A stretch of DNA of 64,000 nt from Planctomycetota bacterium (GTDB lineage: Bacteria; Planctomycetota; UBA1135; JACQFD01), in NCBI GenBank assembly GCA_016200225.1, contig JACQFD010000029.1, forward strand, positions 62,001-126,000. The letters are read 5' to 3'. Under the pieces are notes generated by a model, which ran no database searches, had not been told where the DNA came from, and saw nothing but the letters and a program-made list of their open reading frames with translations. Below are positions 45,019-54,916 of this stretch, piece by piece (the stretch's first letter is position 1; the number at the start of each line of letters is the position of its first letter). The position numbers were made by a program, and so were the translations under genes.

Positions 45019-46544
45019 TTTTCTTTAGAATCGCGTTCGGCCGCGACGACGATGCGGCTTCCGGCCACTTCGGTCACTCGAACGGCGGATCCTTTTGTAA
45101 CAAAAGATCCCACGGCCGTCGCATCGACGCGGAGTCCGTCGATATCAACGATTCCGGCGGGACGCAGATCCGTCGCGGCGACGCCGAGTTTATTCAATAA
45201 CGGCGCGAATTCCTCGGTTTGCGTTCCACCGCCGGTCGTTCCACCCGGCGGCGGCAGCACCATGCGACGCACAAGCGGCGTGTGCGGCAGAAATTTCGAC
45301 AAAACGTACATCGCGACGACCGACGAAAGAAAAATGCCCGATCCCCAAGCGAGATGCCGCGTCATGAATTCCGCGTCGAGCGCGTCGCGCGGAATGATCG
45401 GATCGATGAACGCCATGATCAGCGACATCGCGATCAGAATTCCGCCGAAGACCCCCGGAATGATCGTCCCCGTCACGAAGAATATTTCGATGGCGAGCAG
45501 CGCGAGTCCCAACACGAACAGAACGCCATGGAGGATCTCGGCGGCGCCGAGCAAATACCTTCCATAGAAAACGAGTCCGAAACAAAGCGTCGAAAGAATC
45601 CCCGCAACGCCGAAACCGGGAATTTTAGCTTCGAGGAATCCGAGGATCAGACCCAACAATAATAAAACAGGCGTGGCCATACTGATAAATGCCACGAATC
45701 GCTCTCCCGGAAACGGCGCAATAATCAATTTCGGCGCGCTGTCGCGCATCACTACAGTTAACAAATCGTCGATTCCGCTCACGATGCCCTGCGAGAAACC
45801 CGCCTCGAACGCGCGTTCCGCGGAAACGACGAGCGGGCGGTCCGATTCGGGCGGTTGATACTCCTTGAGAATTGTAAGTTTCCTGCCGCTCGATTTATAA
45901 CTTTCGATTTCGTCGGTGCCGAATATTCCCTCGGCGCCGTCCTCGAGGCGCACGCGCGCGACGCCGAGGCGCGGGTCGACGAACGCGGCCGCAAGCGCTT
46001 CCGGACGCCCCGTTTCTTTTGCATATTCGCGGAACCGCGCCGAAAGCATACTAATAATCTTTCCGTCCGCGAATCGATCGGCCGAAGCAAGAGCGAAACC
46101 GTTCGGAGTCATCGTTCCGACGACGGGGAGCGCCGCGCCCATTTGCGCGCCGTTTTCCATGTAAATTTTCTGGCACGCGATCGCGAGAAACGAGCCCGCC
46201 GACCATGCGCCGCCGAATTTGCCGGACTTTACAAAAGCAACTGTAGTAATCGGATTCGCTCCGCGCGCGGCGTCGCGCAGCGTTTTTCCCATCGCGCCCA
46301 TCGTTTCAATGTCTCCGCCGGGAGTGTCGATCGCGACGATGAGCCACGAACCGGTCCGTTCCTGGGCGACGCGCACCGCTTTCGCGAGCCGCGCCTGATT
46401 CGCGACATTCAACTCCTCGTCGATCTCCACGATCACCGTCGGAGCCAGATCGCCGCGCGACGAAGCGGTCCCGGATTCGCCCACGCACGCAATCGCGCAG
46501 AGCGAGCAAAACAACGCGAACAGGAAGACCGTGACTTTGCGCAT
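45015..46544 (-). CDS. NfeD membrane-bound ClpP-class serine protease
   Basis: This encodes 509 residues from the ATG at 46544; a TTG three codons earlier is possible. The signal peptide is followed by a ClpP-like protease domain (residues about 30-240): VAIDTPGGDIETMGAMGKTL, then GKFGGAWSAGSFLAIACQKIYMENGAQMGAA with the probable nucleophile Ser in WSAGS. A membrane region with about five helices and a C-terminal OB-fold (GVAATDLRPAGIVDIDGLRVDATAVGSFVTKGSAVRVTEV) follow. Long NfeD proteins cleave membrane-associated substrates such as stomatin-type proteins. It leads the cluster with short NfeD and floA. Confidence 0.9.
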   Translation of the reverse strand: MRKVTVFLFALFCSLCAIACVGESGTASSRGDLAPTVIVEIDEELNVANQARLAKAVRVAQERTGSWLIVAIDTPGGDIETMGAMGKTLRDAARGANPITTVAFVKSGKFGGAWSAGSFLAIACQKIYMENGAQMGAALPVVGTMTPNGFALASADRFADGKIISMLSARFREYAKETGRPEALAAAFVDPRLGVARVRLEDGAEGIFGTDEIESYKSSGRKLTILKEYQPPESDRPLVVSAERAFEAGFSQGIVSGIDDLLTVVMRDSAPKLIIAPFPGERFVAFISMATPVLLLLGLILGFLEAKIPGFGVAGILSTLCFGLVFYGRYLLGAAEILHGVLFVLGLALLAIEIFFVTGTIIPGVFGGILIAMSLIMAFIDPIIPRDALDAEFMTRHLAWGSGIFLSSVVAMYVLSKFLPHTPLVRRMVLPPPGGTTGGGTQTEEFAPLLNKLGVAATDLRPAGIVDIDGLRVDATAVGSFVTKGSAVRVTEVAGSRIVVAAERDSKEK

Positions 46545-46653
46545 GGAGACCAAGCTTGGAATATAACTCCAAAGTGCCGACCGTCCACGGACTCATTCGG
46601 ACCATCCCGCGCAAACCGCGCGTTCGACGCGCGCCGCGGCCGTCGACGATGTC

Positions 46654-47667
46654 TTAAATATGATCAAAATCGCCGTGCGTATAATACCATTCTCTTCTTA
46701 ACACATACGGCGAGTATTGCTTTCCGATCGAAACGCAACAACATATATAATCGGTCGGCGACACCATGAATCCTTCATATTGCAGATCGCGAAACCACGG
46801 GTTGTTGTCGGGGATCATGATGGAAATGCAGGGGCCGCCCGATTCCGCGCGAAGGCTCTCGCCGGCTCTTAACAATTCTCGCGTCGCGTCGATGTCTCCG
46901 CCCGGCACGAGCCAGTCGACGATGATACAGTTATTTTGTATGAACCAGTCGCAAACTCGAAAAACCGCATAGCCGCGCAGACCGTTCGCGTCTCGCGCCG
47001 CGAATACGCGATAACGAAATCCGCGATACTCGAGGAAACGCCAGTTAATATATTTATGATCGCGCCACACCAATAACTTCAAATCCGGCGCGAGCCGCTC
47101 GAACAGGCGGTCGAACTCCTCTCCGGCTTTGTTTATTTCAACGATTTCGACTCCGCGACCGGCAGCGACCGGCGAAAGCGGTTCACGATACAAAACCGGC
47201 TGCGTCCGGATCACTTCATAACGAAGCACCGCGTTGCCGATTCTGAAATGCGCGAGATTCGGAAAACCATAAACGAGCGGATAACTCTCCGAACTCTGGT
47301 GCCGCTTGAACCACTCCATGCCGAGATTTCCAAATAATCCGGGACGCCGGAGACCGCGCCGATAGCCCGGATCCACCATTTCGTCGACCGCGATGATCGC
47401 GTTTTTCGCGGCGCCGCGGTCGAACATTTTCATCGGCATTCCGCCGAAGTGTCCGACCACTTTCGTCGACGGCGCGTCGCGATCGACCGCCAGAAGTATC
47501 AATTCCTTGCCGCCCGGCGTCGGATTATTAATAAATTGCCAATGCCAACGTTCGGCGTTGCGCGCGCCGCCGGGCGGGTCCGCGCCAAAGACTTTATGAT
47601 AACATTCGAGGAGCGGCTGCTCGTCGCCGGGCTTGAAACCCCGAATTTCAATATTCTGTTCGGCCAT
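46654..47667 (-). CDS. GNAT-like acyltransferase, copy 1
   Basis: This 337-residue protein starts EIRGFKPGDEQPLLECYHKVFG, a GNAT-type opening. The RRGLRRPGLFGNLGMEWFKRH stretch lies in the acetyl-CoA-binding region, and a second half (RVFAARDANGLRGYAVFRVCDWF) may be a degenerate second GNAT fold. Acceptor unknown. It is a clear paralogue of the neighbouring gene at 47706: both end with I-PxxxPWFxxLQxxGF..REWxYTxGDxD. Tandem duplication is likely. Confidence 0.75.
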   Translation of the reverse strand: MAEQNIEIRGFKPGDEQPLLECYHKVFGADPPGGARNAERWHWQFINNPTPGGKELILLAVDRDAPSTKVVGHFGGMPMKMFDRGAAKNAIIAVDEMVDPGYRRGLRRPGLFGNLGMEWFKRHQSSESYPLVYGFPNLAHFRIGNAVLRYEVIRTQPVLYREPLSPVAAGRGVEIVEINKAGEEFDRLFERLAPDLKLLVWRDHKYINWRFLEYRGFRYRVFAARDANGLRGYAVFRVCDWFIQNNCIIVDWLVPGGDIDATRELLRAGESLRAESGGPCISIMIPDNNPWFRDLQYEGFMVSPTDYICCCVSIGKQYSPYVLRREWYYTHGDFDHI

Positions 47668-47705
47668 GTTGGATCGTTAATATTTAATATTCCGGAATGA
47701 AGCGC

Positions 47706-48755
47706 TCACGCGAGATCCGTGTCGCCGAGCGTGTAATGCCACTCCTTGCGCAGCGCGTGCGTTTCGAACGGTTTTCTGTTCTGCGAACAATTCCATTCGT
47801 ATTTCGTCGATCTTACAAAAAATCCCATGCGTTGCAGTTGTAAAAACCACGGCGACGACGAAGGTATCAATAACGAGATCCGCTTCGCGCCCGCTTCGAG
47901 ACCGCGATCCGCGGTCCAGCGCAACAGCGATCGCATCGTGTCCGCGTCGCCGCGGCGCGCGAGAAAATCGACGACGAGTTGATCGACGCGGTCGTCGAAC
48001 GCGCCGAATCGCGTGATCGCGTAACCGTCGAGCCGCGCCGCATCGCCGACGACGCCGATTCGATATTGATATTCCGGATGTTGCAAATAACGCCATCGTA
48101 AATATTGCGCGTCGCGAATGTTCGACATTCCGAGTTCGCTCTCGATCGATCGCCAGAATTCGTCGAACCGCCCGTCGAAATCGTACACTTCCGATACGGC
48201 GGGCATCGACGGTCCGCCAAACGGCCGTTTTTCTTCAATATTCTTTTCGAGCGCGAGGGAATTTTCGACGCATTGATAATTTAAAAATGCGCCGCCGATG
48301 CGCGCCGCCGCCTCGATCGGCAATCCATACAAAAAGAAGTCGCCCTGCGCGCCGATGAATTCGCGGCACCACCGCTTGACAGTTACTACAAATAACCCCG
48401 GCCGGCGCAGCGCCGTCCGAAAACGCGCGTCGACAAACGAATCCACGGATTCGCCGAGCATTCCCGACCGGTCCGGCGCGCGAAATTTTCGCGGCACCGC
48501 CGCGAATTGCGCCGCGACTTCGCCCGTTTCGTCGTGCACCGCGAGCATGATCTGCGTGCCCGCGGGATTCTTAATGAACTGCCAGTTCCACCGGGCGATC
48601 GTGCGCGGCTCGAACCACGCGTTCCCCACGGAAAAAACGCGATTGAACGATTCGAGAATCCGCGTTTCATCGCCCGGCTGATAGCAGCGCAGCGTGAAAC
48701 CGGGGATCGATTCCGGAATTTCGAGTTGTTCGAGTCGGAAACGCGAATGCGGCAT
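47706..48755 (-). CDS. GNAT-like acyltransferase, copy 2
   Basis: This encodes 349 residues from the ATG at 48755; the frame extends 12 codons upstream without support. It has the same layout as its neighbour: GFTLRCYQPGDETRILESFNRVF, RTIARWNWQFIKNP, RTALRRPGLFVVTVKRWCREF, and a C-terminal SSSPWFLQLQRMGFFVRST with KEWHYTLGDTDL. The 38 bases between the two genes suggest one transcript. It diverges from the membrane-fusion gene of the next operon. Acceptor and role are unknown. Confidence 0.75.
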   Translation of the reverse strand: MPHSRFRLEQLEIPESIPGFTLRCYQPGDETRILESFNRVFSVGNAWFEPRTIARWNWQFIKNPAGTQIMLAVHDETGEVAAQFAAVPRKFRAPDRSGMLGESVDSFVDARFRTALRRPGLFVVTVKRWCREFIGAQGDFFLYGLPIEAAARIGGAFLNYQCVENSLALEKNIEEKRPFGGPSMPAVSEVYDFDGRFDEFWRSIESELGMSNIRDAQYLRWRYLQHPEYQYRIGVVGDAARLDGYAITRFGAFDDRVDQLVVDFLARRGDADTMRSLLRWTADRGLEAGAKRISLLIPSSSPWFLQLQRMGFFVRSTKYEWNCSQNRKPFETHALRKEWHYTLGDTDLA

Positions 48756-48914
48756 TGGTTGGAAGATCGTTTTGCGTACGCGCCCGCGCAAATGCGAGGA
48801 CGCGCCTTGATTTTCGACCGTCGAACGATGATCGCGTTAACGGCGCGGAATTCCACTGCCTTGGGTTAGCGTATCGGGCGTGAAGTTTGCCACGCATTGA
48901 TTACTGGGATTCCG

Positions 48915-50321
48915 ATGCCCGCTGAAAACGCCGCTTCCGCGGATCTAAATAAACTTCGAATCGACCGCGCCGAGCGGCGGGAGCCGCGCGCGCAAAATCG
49001 CCGTTCGCCGTGGCCGTGGATTTTCTTAATATTAATGATCGGCGCGGGATATTTGGGATATCAATATTGGAAAAATGAACTCTCGGTTCCCGAACTGGCG
49101 ACGACGCGCGTCGTCCTCGTTTCGCCGAACGAAAGCAACGCGCTGCTCACCGCGTCGGGCTACGTCGTCGCGCAGACAAAAGTCACACTCGGAGCCAAGT
49201 CGCCCCGCCGACTCGTGGAGCGTTTTGTTAATGAAGGCGATCATGTAACAAAAGATCAGGTATTAGCGAGACTCGACCATCTCGACGTCGATTCGCGGCA
49301 CGAGCAGGCGAAAGCATCCGTCATCAGCGCGACCGCGGCGCAGGCGCAGTCCGAGGCCGCGGTCGCGCGCTCGAAAATGGCGATCGAAAAAGCGCTCGCG
49401 GAAACGGAAGAAATAAAATCTAAGATTAAAGAAGCGCAGGCGCGGCGCGACGGCGACGAACGCGAAGTGAAACGTTTCAAGGAGGCCGAAAAGGCCGGCG
49501 CGGGCGTCCGCAAGGATCGCGAACTCGCGGAAACTCAACTACAAATGTCGACGGCGTCGCTTGAAACTTTAAAACAACAATTAAAAACCGCCGACCTGAA
49601 CGTGCAGTGGATGCGCAAGGACGCAGCGGCCGCGGAGGCGGACGTCGCGGTCAAGAAAGCGCAAGTTACAGAAAGGGAGATGGACGTGCTCGTCGCGGAA
49701 TCCGCGATGGAAGACACGGTCATCCGCGCGCCGTTCGCGGGCGTGATTTTACTAAAACAATCCGAAGTGGGCGAGTCGGTCTCCCCCGGCGTCGTGAGCG
49801 GGCAGGTGACGTCCGGTTCGATATTTCAAATCGCGGATTTCGATACATTGGAAGCCGAAGTCGATGTTAACGAATCCAACGTCTCGAAAGTTAAGAATGA
49901 TCAGCCGTGCGAAATTCAGGTCGACGCCATTCCCAACCGCGCGTTTCGCGGCTCCGTGCGGCTGCTGATGCCGGGTGGCAATCGGCAGAAGGCGACCGTC
50001 GCGGCAAAAGTAAAATTCCTCGAGACCGATCCCGCGCTGCGTCCGGAACTCGGCTGTAAAGTAGTATTCCTTCGCGAGGCGGCCGCGTCGCAAGCCGCGC
50101 CGAAACTCCTCGCGCCGAGAAGCGCGTTCCGCGCCGACGGCGGACGCAAGTACGCCTTTTCGATCCGGGACGGAAAACTACATAAACGATTTGTAGATAT
50201 CCGCGACGCGGGCGGCGACCGCGTCGAGATCGCCGCGGGACTCGTCGAGGGCGACGAAATCGTGCAAGACAACTCGGAAGGGCTCGCCGACGGCGCGCCC
50301 GCGAAACTAAAGAAAAACTGA
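48915..50321 (+). CDS. Membrane fusion protein of a multi-permease exporter
   Basis: This encodes 468 residues from the ATG at 48915; a TTG six codons upstream is possible. The N-terminal helix (WPWIFLILMIGAGYLGYQYW) is followed by the first lipoyl half (NEGDHVTKDQVLARLDHLDV), a long coiled-coil hairpin (residues about 105-270) and the second half (ESAMEDTVIRAPFAGVILLKQSEVGE). The beta-barrel and membrane-proximal domains then end LADGAPAKLKKN. It belongs with the following ABC ATPase and four permeases, and diverges from the GNAT pair. No TolC-like gene lies in this unit. Confidence 0.9.
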   Translation: MPAENAASADLNKLRIDRAERREPRAQNRRSPWPWIFLILMIGAGYLGYQYWKNELSVPELATTRVVLVSPNESNALLTASGYVVAQTKVTLGAKSPRRLVERFVNEGDHVTKDQVLARLDHLDVDSRHEQAKASVISATAAQAQSEAAVARSKMAIEKALAETEEIKSKIKEAQARRDGDEREVKRFKEAEKAGAGVRKDRELAETQLQMSTASLETLKQQLKTADLNVQWMRKDAAAAEADVAVKKAQVTEREMDVLVAESAMEDTVIRAPFAGVILLKQSEVGESVSPGVVSGQVTSGSIFQIADFDTLEAEVDVNESNVSKVKNDQPCEIQVDAIPNRAFRGSVRLLMPGGNRQKATVAAKVKFLETDPALRPELGCKVVFLREAAASQAAPKLLAPRSAFRADGGRKYAFSIRDGKLHKRFVDIRDAGGDRVEIAAGLVEGDEIVQDNSEGLADGAPAKLKKN

Positions 50322-50372
50322 CCGTTTCATTTTATTATCAAATCTCCAATCGACGACTTTCATAAGATTTCC

Positions 50373-51098
50373 ATGGCAATATCCAACGACGACGCGCTCG
50401 TACGCGTCGAAAATATAGAAAAAACGTACACGCGCGGGTCGGGGCGCGACGCGACCGAAGTCCACGTGCTCGCGGGACTCAATTTTACCATTAAGAAGGG
50501 CGATTTCGTCGCGTTGATGGGCCCCTCCGGCTCGGGCAAGACGACATTGTTAAATATCATCGCCGGCATTGACCGCCCGTCGCTCGGCTCGATCGCCGTC
50601 GACGGCTTGGAAACCACGAATTTGTCCGAATCGCAGCTTGCGCGATGGCGATCGGAAAATGTAGGATTCATTTTTCAGTTATATAATCTGATTCCCGTGC
50701 TTACGGCGGCCGAAAACGTCGAACTGCCGCTTTTGTTAACAAAGCTCGGCAAAGCAAAGCGACGCGAGCACGTCGAGACCGCGCTCAAAATCGTCGGCCT
50801 CGGCGATCGCATGCATCATTATCCGCGGCAGCTCTCGGGCGGCCAGGAACAGCGCGTCGCCATCGCCCGCGCGATCGTCACGGATCCATTATTAATACTC
50901 GCCGACGAACCGACGGGCGATCTCGACAAGGTCGCGGGCGTCGAAGTATTAACATTACTGAAACGGTTGAACGCGGAGTTCGGCAAGACAATTCTCATGG
51001 TGACGCACGACCCGCACGCCGCCGAGAGCGCGAAACGCATCGTGCATCTCGAAAAAGGCGTGCTCGTCCGCGACGACGAAGTGAATTCCGTTCGTTAA
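50373..51098 (+). CDS. ABC ATPase of the multi-permease exporter
   Basis: This 241-residue nucleotide-binding protein of the MacB/LolD group has Walker [18 protein letters not shown]-loop [18 protein letters not shown], signature [15 protein letters not shown], Walker [14 protein letters not shown] and switch HDPHAA. It is the only ATPase between the membrane fusion gene and four permease genes, so it may serve all of them. It starts 51 bases after the membrane-fusion stop and 17 bases before the first permease. Confidence 0.93.
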   Translation: MAISNDDALVRVENIEKTYTRGSGRDATEVHVLAGLNFTIKKGDFVALMGPSGSGKTTLLNIIAGIDRPSLGSIAVDGLETTNLSESQLARWRSENVGFIFQLYNLIPVLTAAENVELPLLLTKLGKAKRREHVETALKIVGLGDRMHHYPRQLSGGQEQRVAIARAIVTDPLLILADEPTGDLDKVAGVEVLTLLKRLNAEFGKTILMVTHDPHAAESAKRIVHLEKGVLVRDDEVNSVR

Positions 51099-51115
51099 TA
51101 ATACAAAATATCATC

Positions 51116-52306
51116 ATGAACGCCGCGGGATTGATCATTGCAAACGCCGTTCGCAACAAACGGCGGACGATTCTTACCATTCTTTCGCTCGGCGCCTCGG
51201 TATTCCTGTTCGCGACGCTCGAGTCTTTATTACAATACATGACGTCGCACGCGCTCGACAACGGAAGCGCGCGCCGCATCGTCGTGCGTCGCAAGACTTC
51301 GCTACAGGATCGCCTCCCCCAGAGTTATATACAAAAAGTCGCGAGCGTCGACGGCATCGAGTGCGTCACGCCGATGGTCTGGTTCGGCGGCATTTATAAG
51401 GAAGAAACCGCAAAGAATATGTTCGGCCAGCTTTCGTGCGATCCCGAAACATGGCATTCGGTGATTCCCGAGGCGGAGATTCTCGATCCCGCCACCGGAA
51501 AACCCGCCCCGCAATTGTATGACGATTTTCGCAAAGACAGACAGGGCGCGCTCGCCGGAATCCATCTATTCGAAAAATTTGGATGGAAAATCGGCGACCA
51601 AATCGTGCTGCAAGGGAAGATTTATCCGTGTAATTTAACATTAAACCTCCGCGCCGCGTACAACGCGCCCCGCGGCGGCACCGACGAGAGCACGCTTTAT
51701 TATCATCACAAATACATCGACGAATCGCTCGGCAATCCCGGGCTCATCGGCGTCGTCGAGGCCCGCGTCAAAAACTCCGACGACATTCCGCGGCTCATCG
51801 ATCAAATCGACGGTGGTTTCGCCGATTCGGACTTCCAAACATTCACGGAAACCGAACAGGCGTTCTCCCTCGGATTTGTAAAAATGCTCGGCAATCTTAC
51901 GATGCTCGTGCATTCGATCGCGACCGCCGTCGCGTTTACAATGTTAATGGTCGCCGCGAACACGACGGCTTCCGCCGCGCGCGAGCGCGCGCACGAAGTC
52001 GCGGTGATGAAAGCGATCGGATTCGCGCCCACGACCGTTTTGAGATATTTACTATTCGAAAACGTGCTCGTCGCTTTCTCCGGCGCGGGTCTCGGCGCCG
52101 CGGCCGCGTATTTCTTTTCGGCGCAGGTCCGGGCGGCAATGCAACAATCTCCGATGGCGTTCTTTTTTGAACAATACCAAATGGCGCCCGCGATCGCGAT
52201 CGGATCGACGCTCGTCGGCGCAATTGTTGGACTGTGCGCCGCGCTGATCCCGTGTGCGCGCGTCGCGTGGATGCCGATTTCGACGACGCTGCGCCGCGTC
52301 GCCTGA
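51116..52306 (+). CDS. FtsX/MacB-type permease 1 of the multi-permease exporter
   Basis: This 396-residue permease has an N-terminal helix after NAVRNKRRTILTILSLGASVFLFATLESLLQYM. The periplasmic domain (about residues 45-260) contains LPQSYIQKVASVDGIECVTPMVWFGGIYKEET and DFRKDRQGALAGIHLFEKFGWKIGDQI. Three C-terminal helices carry the ARERAHEVAVMKAIGFAPTTVLRYLL coupling helix. Permeases at 52321 and 54917 share the R-Kx-RTILTIxSL start and DxRxDRxGALAG-type segments and are its paralogues. Confidence 0.9.
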   Translation: MNAAGLIIANAVRNKRRTILTILSLGASVFLFATLESLLQYMTSHALDNGSARRIVVRRKTSLQDRLPQSYIQKVASVDGIECVTPMVWFGGIYKEETAKNMFGQLSCDPETWHSVIPEAEILDPATGKPAPQLYDDFRKDRQGALAGIHLFEKFGWKIGDQIVLQGKIYPCNLTLNLRAAYNAPRGGTDESTLYYHHKYIDESLGNPGLIGVVEARVKNSDDIPRLIDQIDGGFADSDFQTFTETEQAFSLGFVKMLGNLTMLVHSIATAVAFTMLMVAANTTASAARERAHEVAVMKAIGFAPTTVLRYLLFENVLVAFSGAGLGAAAAYFFSAQVRAAMQQSPMAFFFEQYQMAPAIAIGSTLVGAIVGLCAALIPCARVAWMPISTTLRRVA

Positions 52307-52320
52307 CAAGACCGACCGCC

Positions 52321-53508
52321 GTGACAATATTTAGTTTTATTATTAAAAACATGCTGCGCAACCGGCGGCGCGCGGCGCTCACGATCGCGTCGCTCGCGTT
52401 TTCGATATTTCTGATCGCGACGCTCGAGGGACTGCTCGATTATCTCAAGAATTTTCCGCTGCACACCGGCGGCGCGACGCGGCTCGTTTGTCATAATCGC
52501 GTCTCTTTCCTAAATCGCCTTCCGATCGCGCACGGTGATAAGATACATAACATTCCGGGAGTCGTCGGCGTGACGCCGTATACTTATTTTTTCGGCGGCT
52601 ACCGCGACGATCTTCCGAGCAATAGTTTTGCTCAATTCGCCGTCGACCCCGAAGAATTGCATCGGGTCATTCCCGAAATCGAGGTCGTCGATCCGGCGAC
52701 CGGCGCGCCGAAGCCGGAATTGTATGAAGACTTCCGCGCCGATCGGATGGGCGCGCTCGCGGGCAGGGACCTTTTTAAACGTTATCATTGGAAAATCGGC
52801 GACCGCATCACGCTCAAGGGCACGGTGTATCCCGCGAACCTCGAACTCACGCTGCGCGGCGCTTTTGTAGCAAAAGGCGCGGAAGACCAGATATTGTATT
52901 TTGCATACAAATCCTTCGACGAAGCCCTCGGGAGAATCGGCACCACGACCGCCTTCATGCTGCGCGCGGATACTTTGGATTCGATGGCGTCTGTCATTGC
53001 CAAAATCGACGCGCAATTCGAAAATTCCGATCACGAAACGCTCACGGAATCTGAGCAATCGATGCGCGGCCACGCGATCGGATTCCTTGGAAATGTAGAA
53101 TTCTTCGTCCGCGCGATCGGTCTCGCGGTCGCGTTTACGATGTTAATGGTCGCGGCGAACACGACGGCGATGGCGGCGCGCGAGCGCGTTCACGAACTTG
53201 CCATTTTGCGCGCGCTCGGATTCGATTCGCCGCGGTTATTACGATATTTACTATCCGAATCTGCGATGCTTGCCTTCGCGGGCGCGGCCATCGGCGCCGG
53301 GCTCGCCGCGGCGGCGGCGCCGATCGCGATGTTGATATTCAGCGATATGCAAATATTCACGCGATTTTTCGGACATTACCGATTGCCGGCCGCGATCGCG
53401 GTTTCGAGCACGTTTCTCGGAGCCGTCGTCGGCGCGCTCGCGGCCGTGTTTCCCGCGTGGAGCGCGTGCACGCGGCCGATCGCGGCCACCATCCGCCGCG
53501 TCGGATGA
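52321..53508 (+). CDS. FtsX/MacB-type permease 2 of the multi-permease exporter
   Basis: This encodes 395 residues from the GTG at 52321 (MTIFSFIIKNMLRNRRRAALTI); the frame is open further up, but that part overlaps the previous gene. The layout follows permease 1: LPIAHGDKIHNIPGVVGVTPYTYFFGGYRDDL, then DFRADRMGALAGRDLFKRYHWKIGDRITLKG in the periplasmic domain and ARERVHELAILRALGFDSPRLLRYLL in the coupling helix. It ends IRRVG. The two genes are 14 bases apart. Confidence 0.9.
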   Translation: MTIFSFIIKNMLRNRRRAALTIASLAFSIFLIATLEGLLDYLKNFPLHTGGATRLVCHNRVSFLNRLPIAHGDKIHNIPGVVGVTPYTYFFGGYRDDLPSNSFAQFAVDPEELHRVIPEIEVVDPATGAPKPELYEDFRADRMGALAGRDLFKRYHWKIGDRITLKGTVYPANLELTLRGAFVAKGAEDQILYFAYKSFDEALGRIGTTTAFMLRADTLDSMASVIAKIDAQFENSDHETLTESEQSMRGHAIGFLGNVEFFVRAIGLAVAFTMLMVAANTTAMAARERVHELAILRALGFDSPRLLRYLLSESAMLAFAGAAIGAGLAAAAAPIAMLIFSDMQIFTRFFGHYRLPAAIAVSSTFLGAVVGALAAVFPAWSACTRPIAATIRRVG

Positions 53509-53557
53509 ACCGGCGCGGCACGAACATATCATTCAATCACTATAATCAATTATACAA

Positions 53558-54880
53558 ATGCTCGGCATACCGTTAAAATATAATATTCGGCATCTATACG
53601 TCCGCTGGGTCGGCACGGTCATGACGGCGCTCGGCATCGCGCTCCCGACCGCCGTGTTTTGCGCCGTGATGGCGCTCAACAACGGCCTTTCGAAGGCGCT
53701 GACGGAAACGGGCGACGAAAATACAATTGTTTTTCTACGCAAGTCGTCGATGACGGAGACAAATTCCTCGATCGTGCGCGCCGACGCGCCGGTCATCGAG
53801 GCGCTGCCGGGCATCGAGCGCGATCCGAAGACGTCGCGCGCAATCGTATCGAAAGAGATCATGATATTATTAAATCTGAATCGCATCGGCGGGACGGCAA
53901 GTAACGTGGCGATCCGCGGCATGTCGCCCGAGGGGCGATTGCTGCGGCCGAATGTTAAATTAATCGAAGGCGAGTGGCCTCGCGAGGGACTGACCGACGT
54001 CGCCGTCGCTCGTAACATTTCGGAACGATTCGAACATTGTAAAATCGGCGATCGCCTTCCTCTTGGAAAACGGGACTGGCGCGTCGTCGGCATTTTCGAT
54101 GCGGGCACGACGGCGTACGGATCGGAGATTTGGGGCGACGCCGAGACGCTCGCGGGCGCGAACCTGCGCACCGACGCGTGGAGCAGCGTGTGGGTTCGCG
54201 CGAAACCGGGCGAATTGAAGCGCGGCGAAGAATTGTACAATTCCGGCGCGATTCCGAAAAGTATCATGAACGTGACGGAAGCCGCGGACGAGAAATCCAA
54301 AGAACCGGAAATGAAGAGCGTGCTCGCGGCGATCGGAATGATCGCGACTTCGCGCATTTCCGACGCGGGGCTATCGTTAACTTTGGCGCCGAAATTCGAT
54401 TCACAATTAAAATCCATGGAGGCGTTCACCGAGCGCGATTATTTTCGTAAACAAACGGACATGGGCTCGCCGATCGCTTATATCGGGCAATTCATAGCTA
54501 TTTTCATGGCGATCGGCGCGGCGTTCGCGGTCATGAATACGATGTACGCCGCCGTGGCCTCGCGCGGCCGCGAAATCGCCGTGTTGCGCGCGATCGGATT
54601 CAAGCGGCGATCTGTAATGATCTCCTTCGTGATCGAGTCGACGATTCTGGCGTTGTTCGGCGGAGCGATCGGAGCATTATTATCATTGTTCGTCAACGGG
54701 ATTTCGACCGGCACGACGAATTTCGCGACATTCTCGGAAATTACATTTGCGTTTCAAGTCAATGCGCAGGTCATGATCTCCGGCGCGATTTTCGGCGGCA
54801 TTCTCGGCGTCTTCGGCGGCCTTTTCCCCGCGTGGCGCGCCGCGCGCCAGCCGATCACGCAGGCGATGCGCGCGATTTGA
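53558..54880 (+). CDS. FtsX/MacB-type permease 3, divergent subtype
   Basis: This 440-residue permease has the MacB_PCD layout but is different in detail from the other three: RHLYVRWVGTVMTALGIALPTAVFCAVMALNNG at the start, SVAIRGMSPEGRLLRPNVKLIEGEWPREG in the periplasmic part, and SRGREIAVLRAIGFKRRSVMISFVIES in the coupling helix. It ends FPAWRAARQPITQAMRAI. The segment DRLPLGKRDWRVVGIFDAGTTAYGSEIWGD is typical of DevC/MacB-like permeases. It lies 49 bases after permease 2 and may form the core of the complex. Confidence 0.9.
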   Translation: MLGIPLKYNIRHLYVRWVGTVMTALGIALPTAVFCAVMALNNGLSKALTETGDENTIVFLRKSSMTETNSSIVRADAPVIEALPGIERDPKTSRAIVSKEIMILLNLNRIGGTASNVAIRGMSPEGRLLRPNVKLIEGEWPREGLTDVAVARNISERFEHCKIGDRLPLGKRDWRVVGIFDAGTTAYGSEIWGDAETLAGANLRTDAWSSVWVRAKPGELKRGEELYNSGAIPKSIMNVTEAADEKSKEPEMKSVLAAIGMIATSRISDAGLSLTLAPKFDSQLKSMEAFTERDYFRKQTDMGSPIAYIGQFIAIFMAIGAAFAVMNTMYAAVASRGREIAVLRAIGFKRRSVMISFVIESTILALFGGAIGALLSLFVNGISTGTTNFATFSEITFAFQVNAQVMISGAIFGGILGVFGGLFPAWRAARQPITQAMRAI

Positions 54881-54916
54881 TAATTTGCCTTCCGGAAGAT
54901 AAAAAAGAGTCGGACG

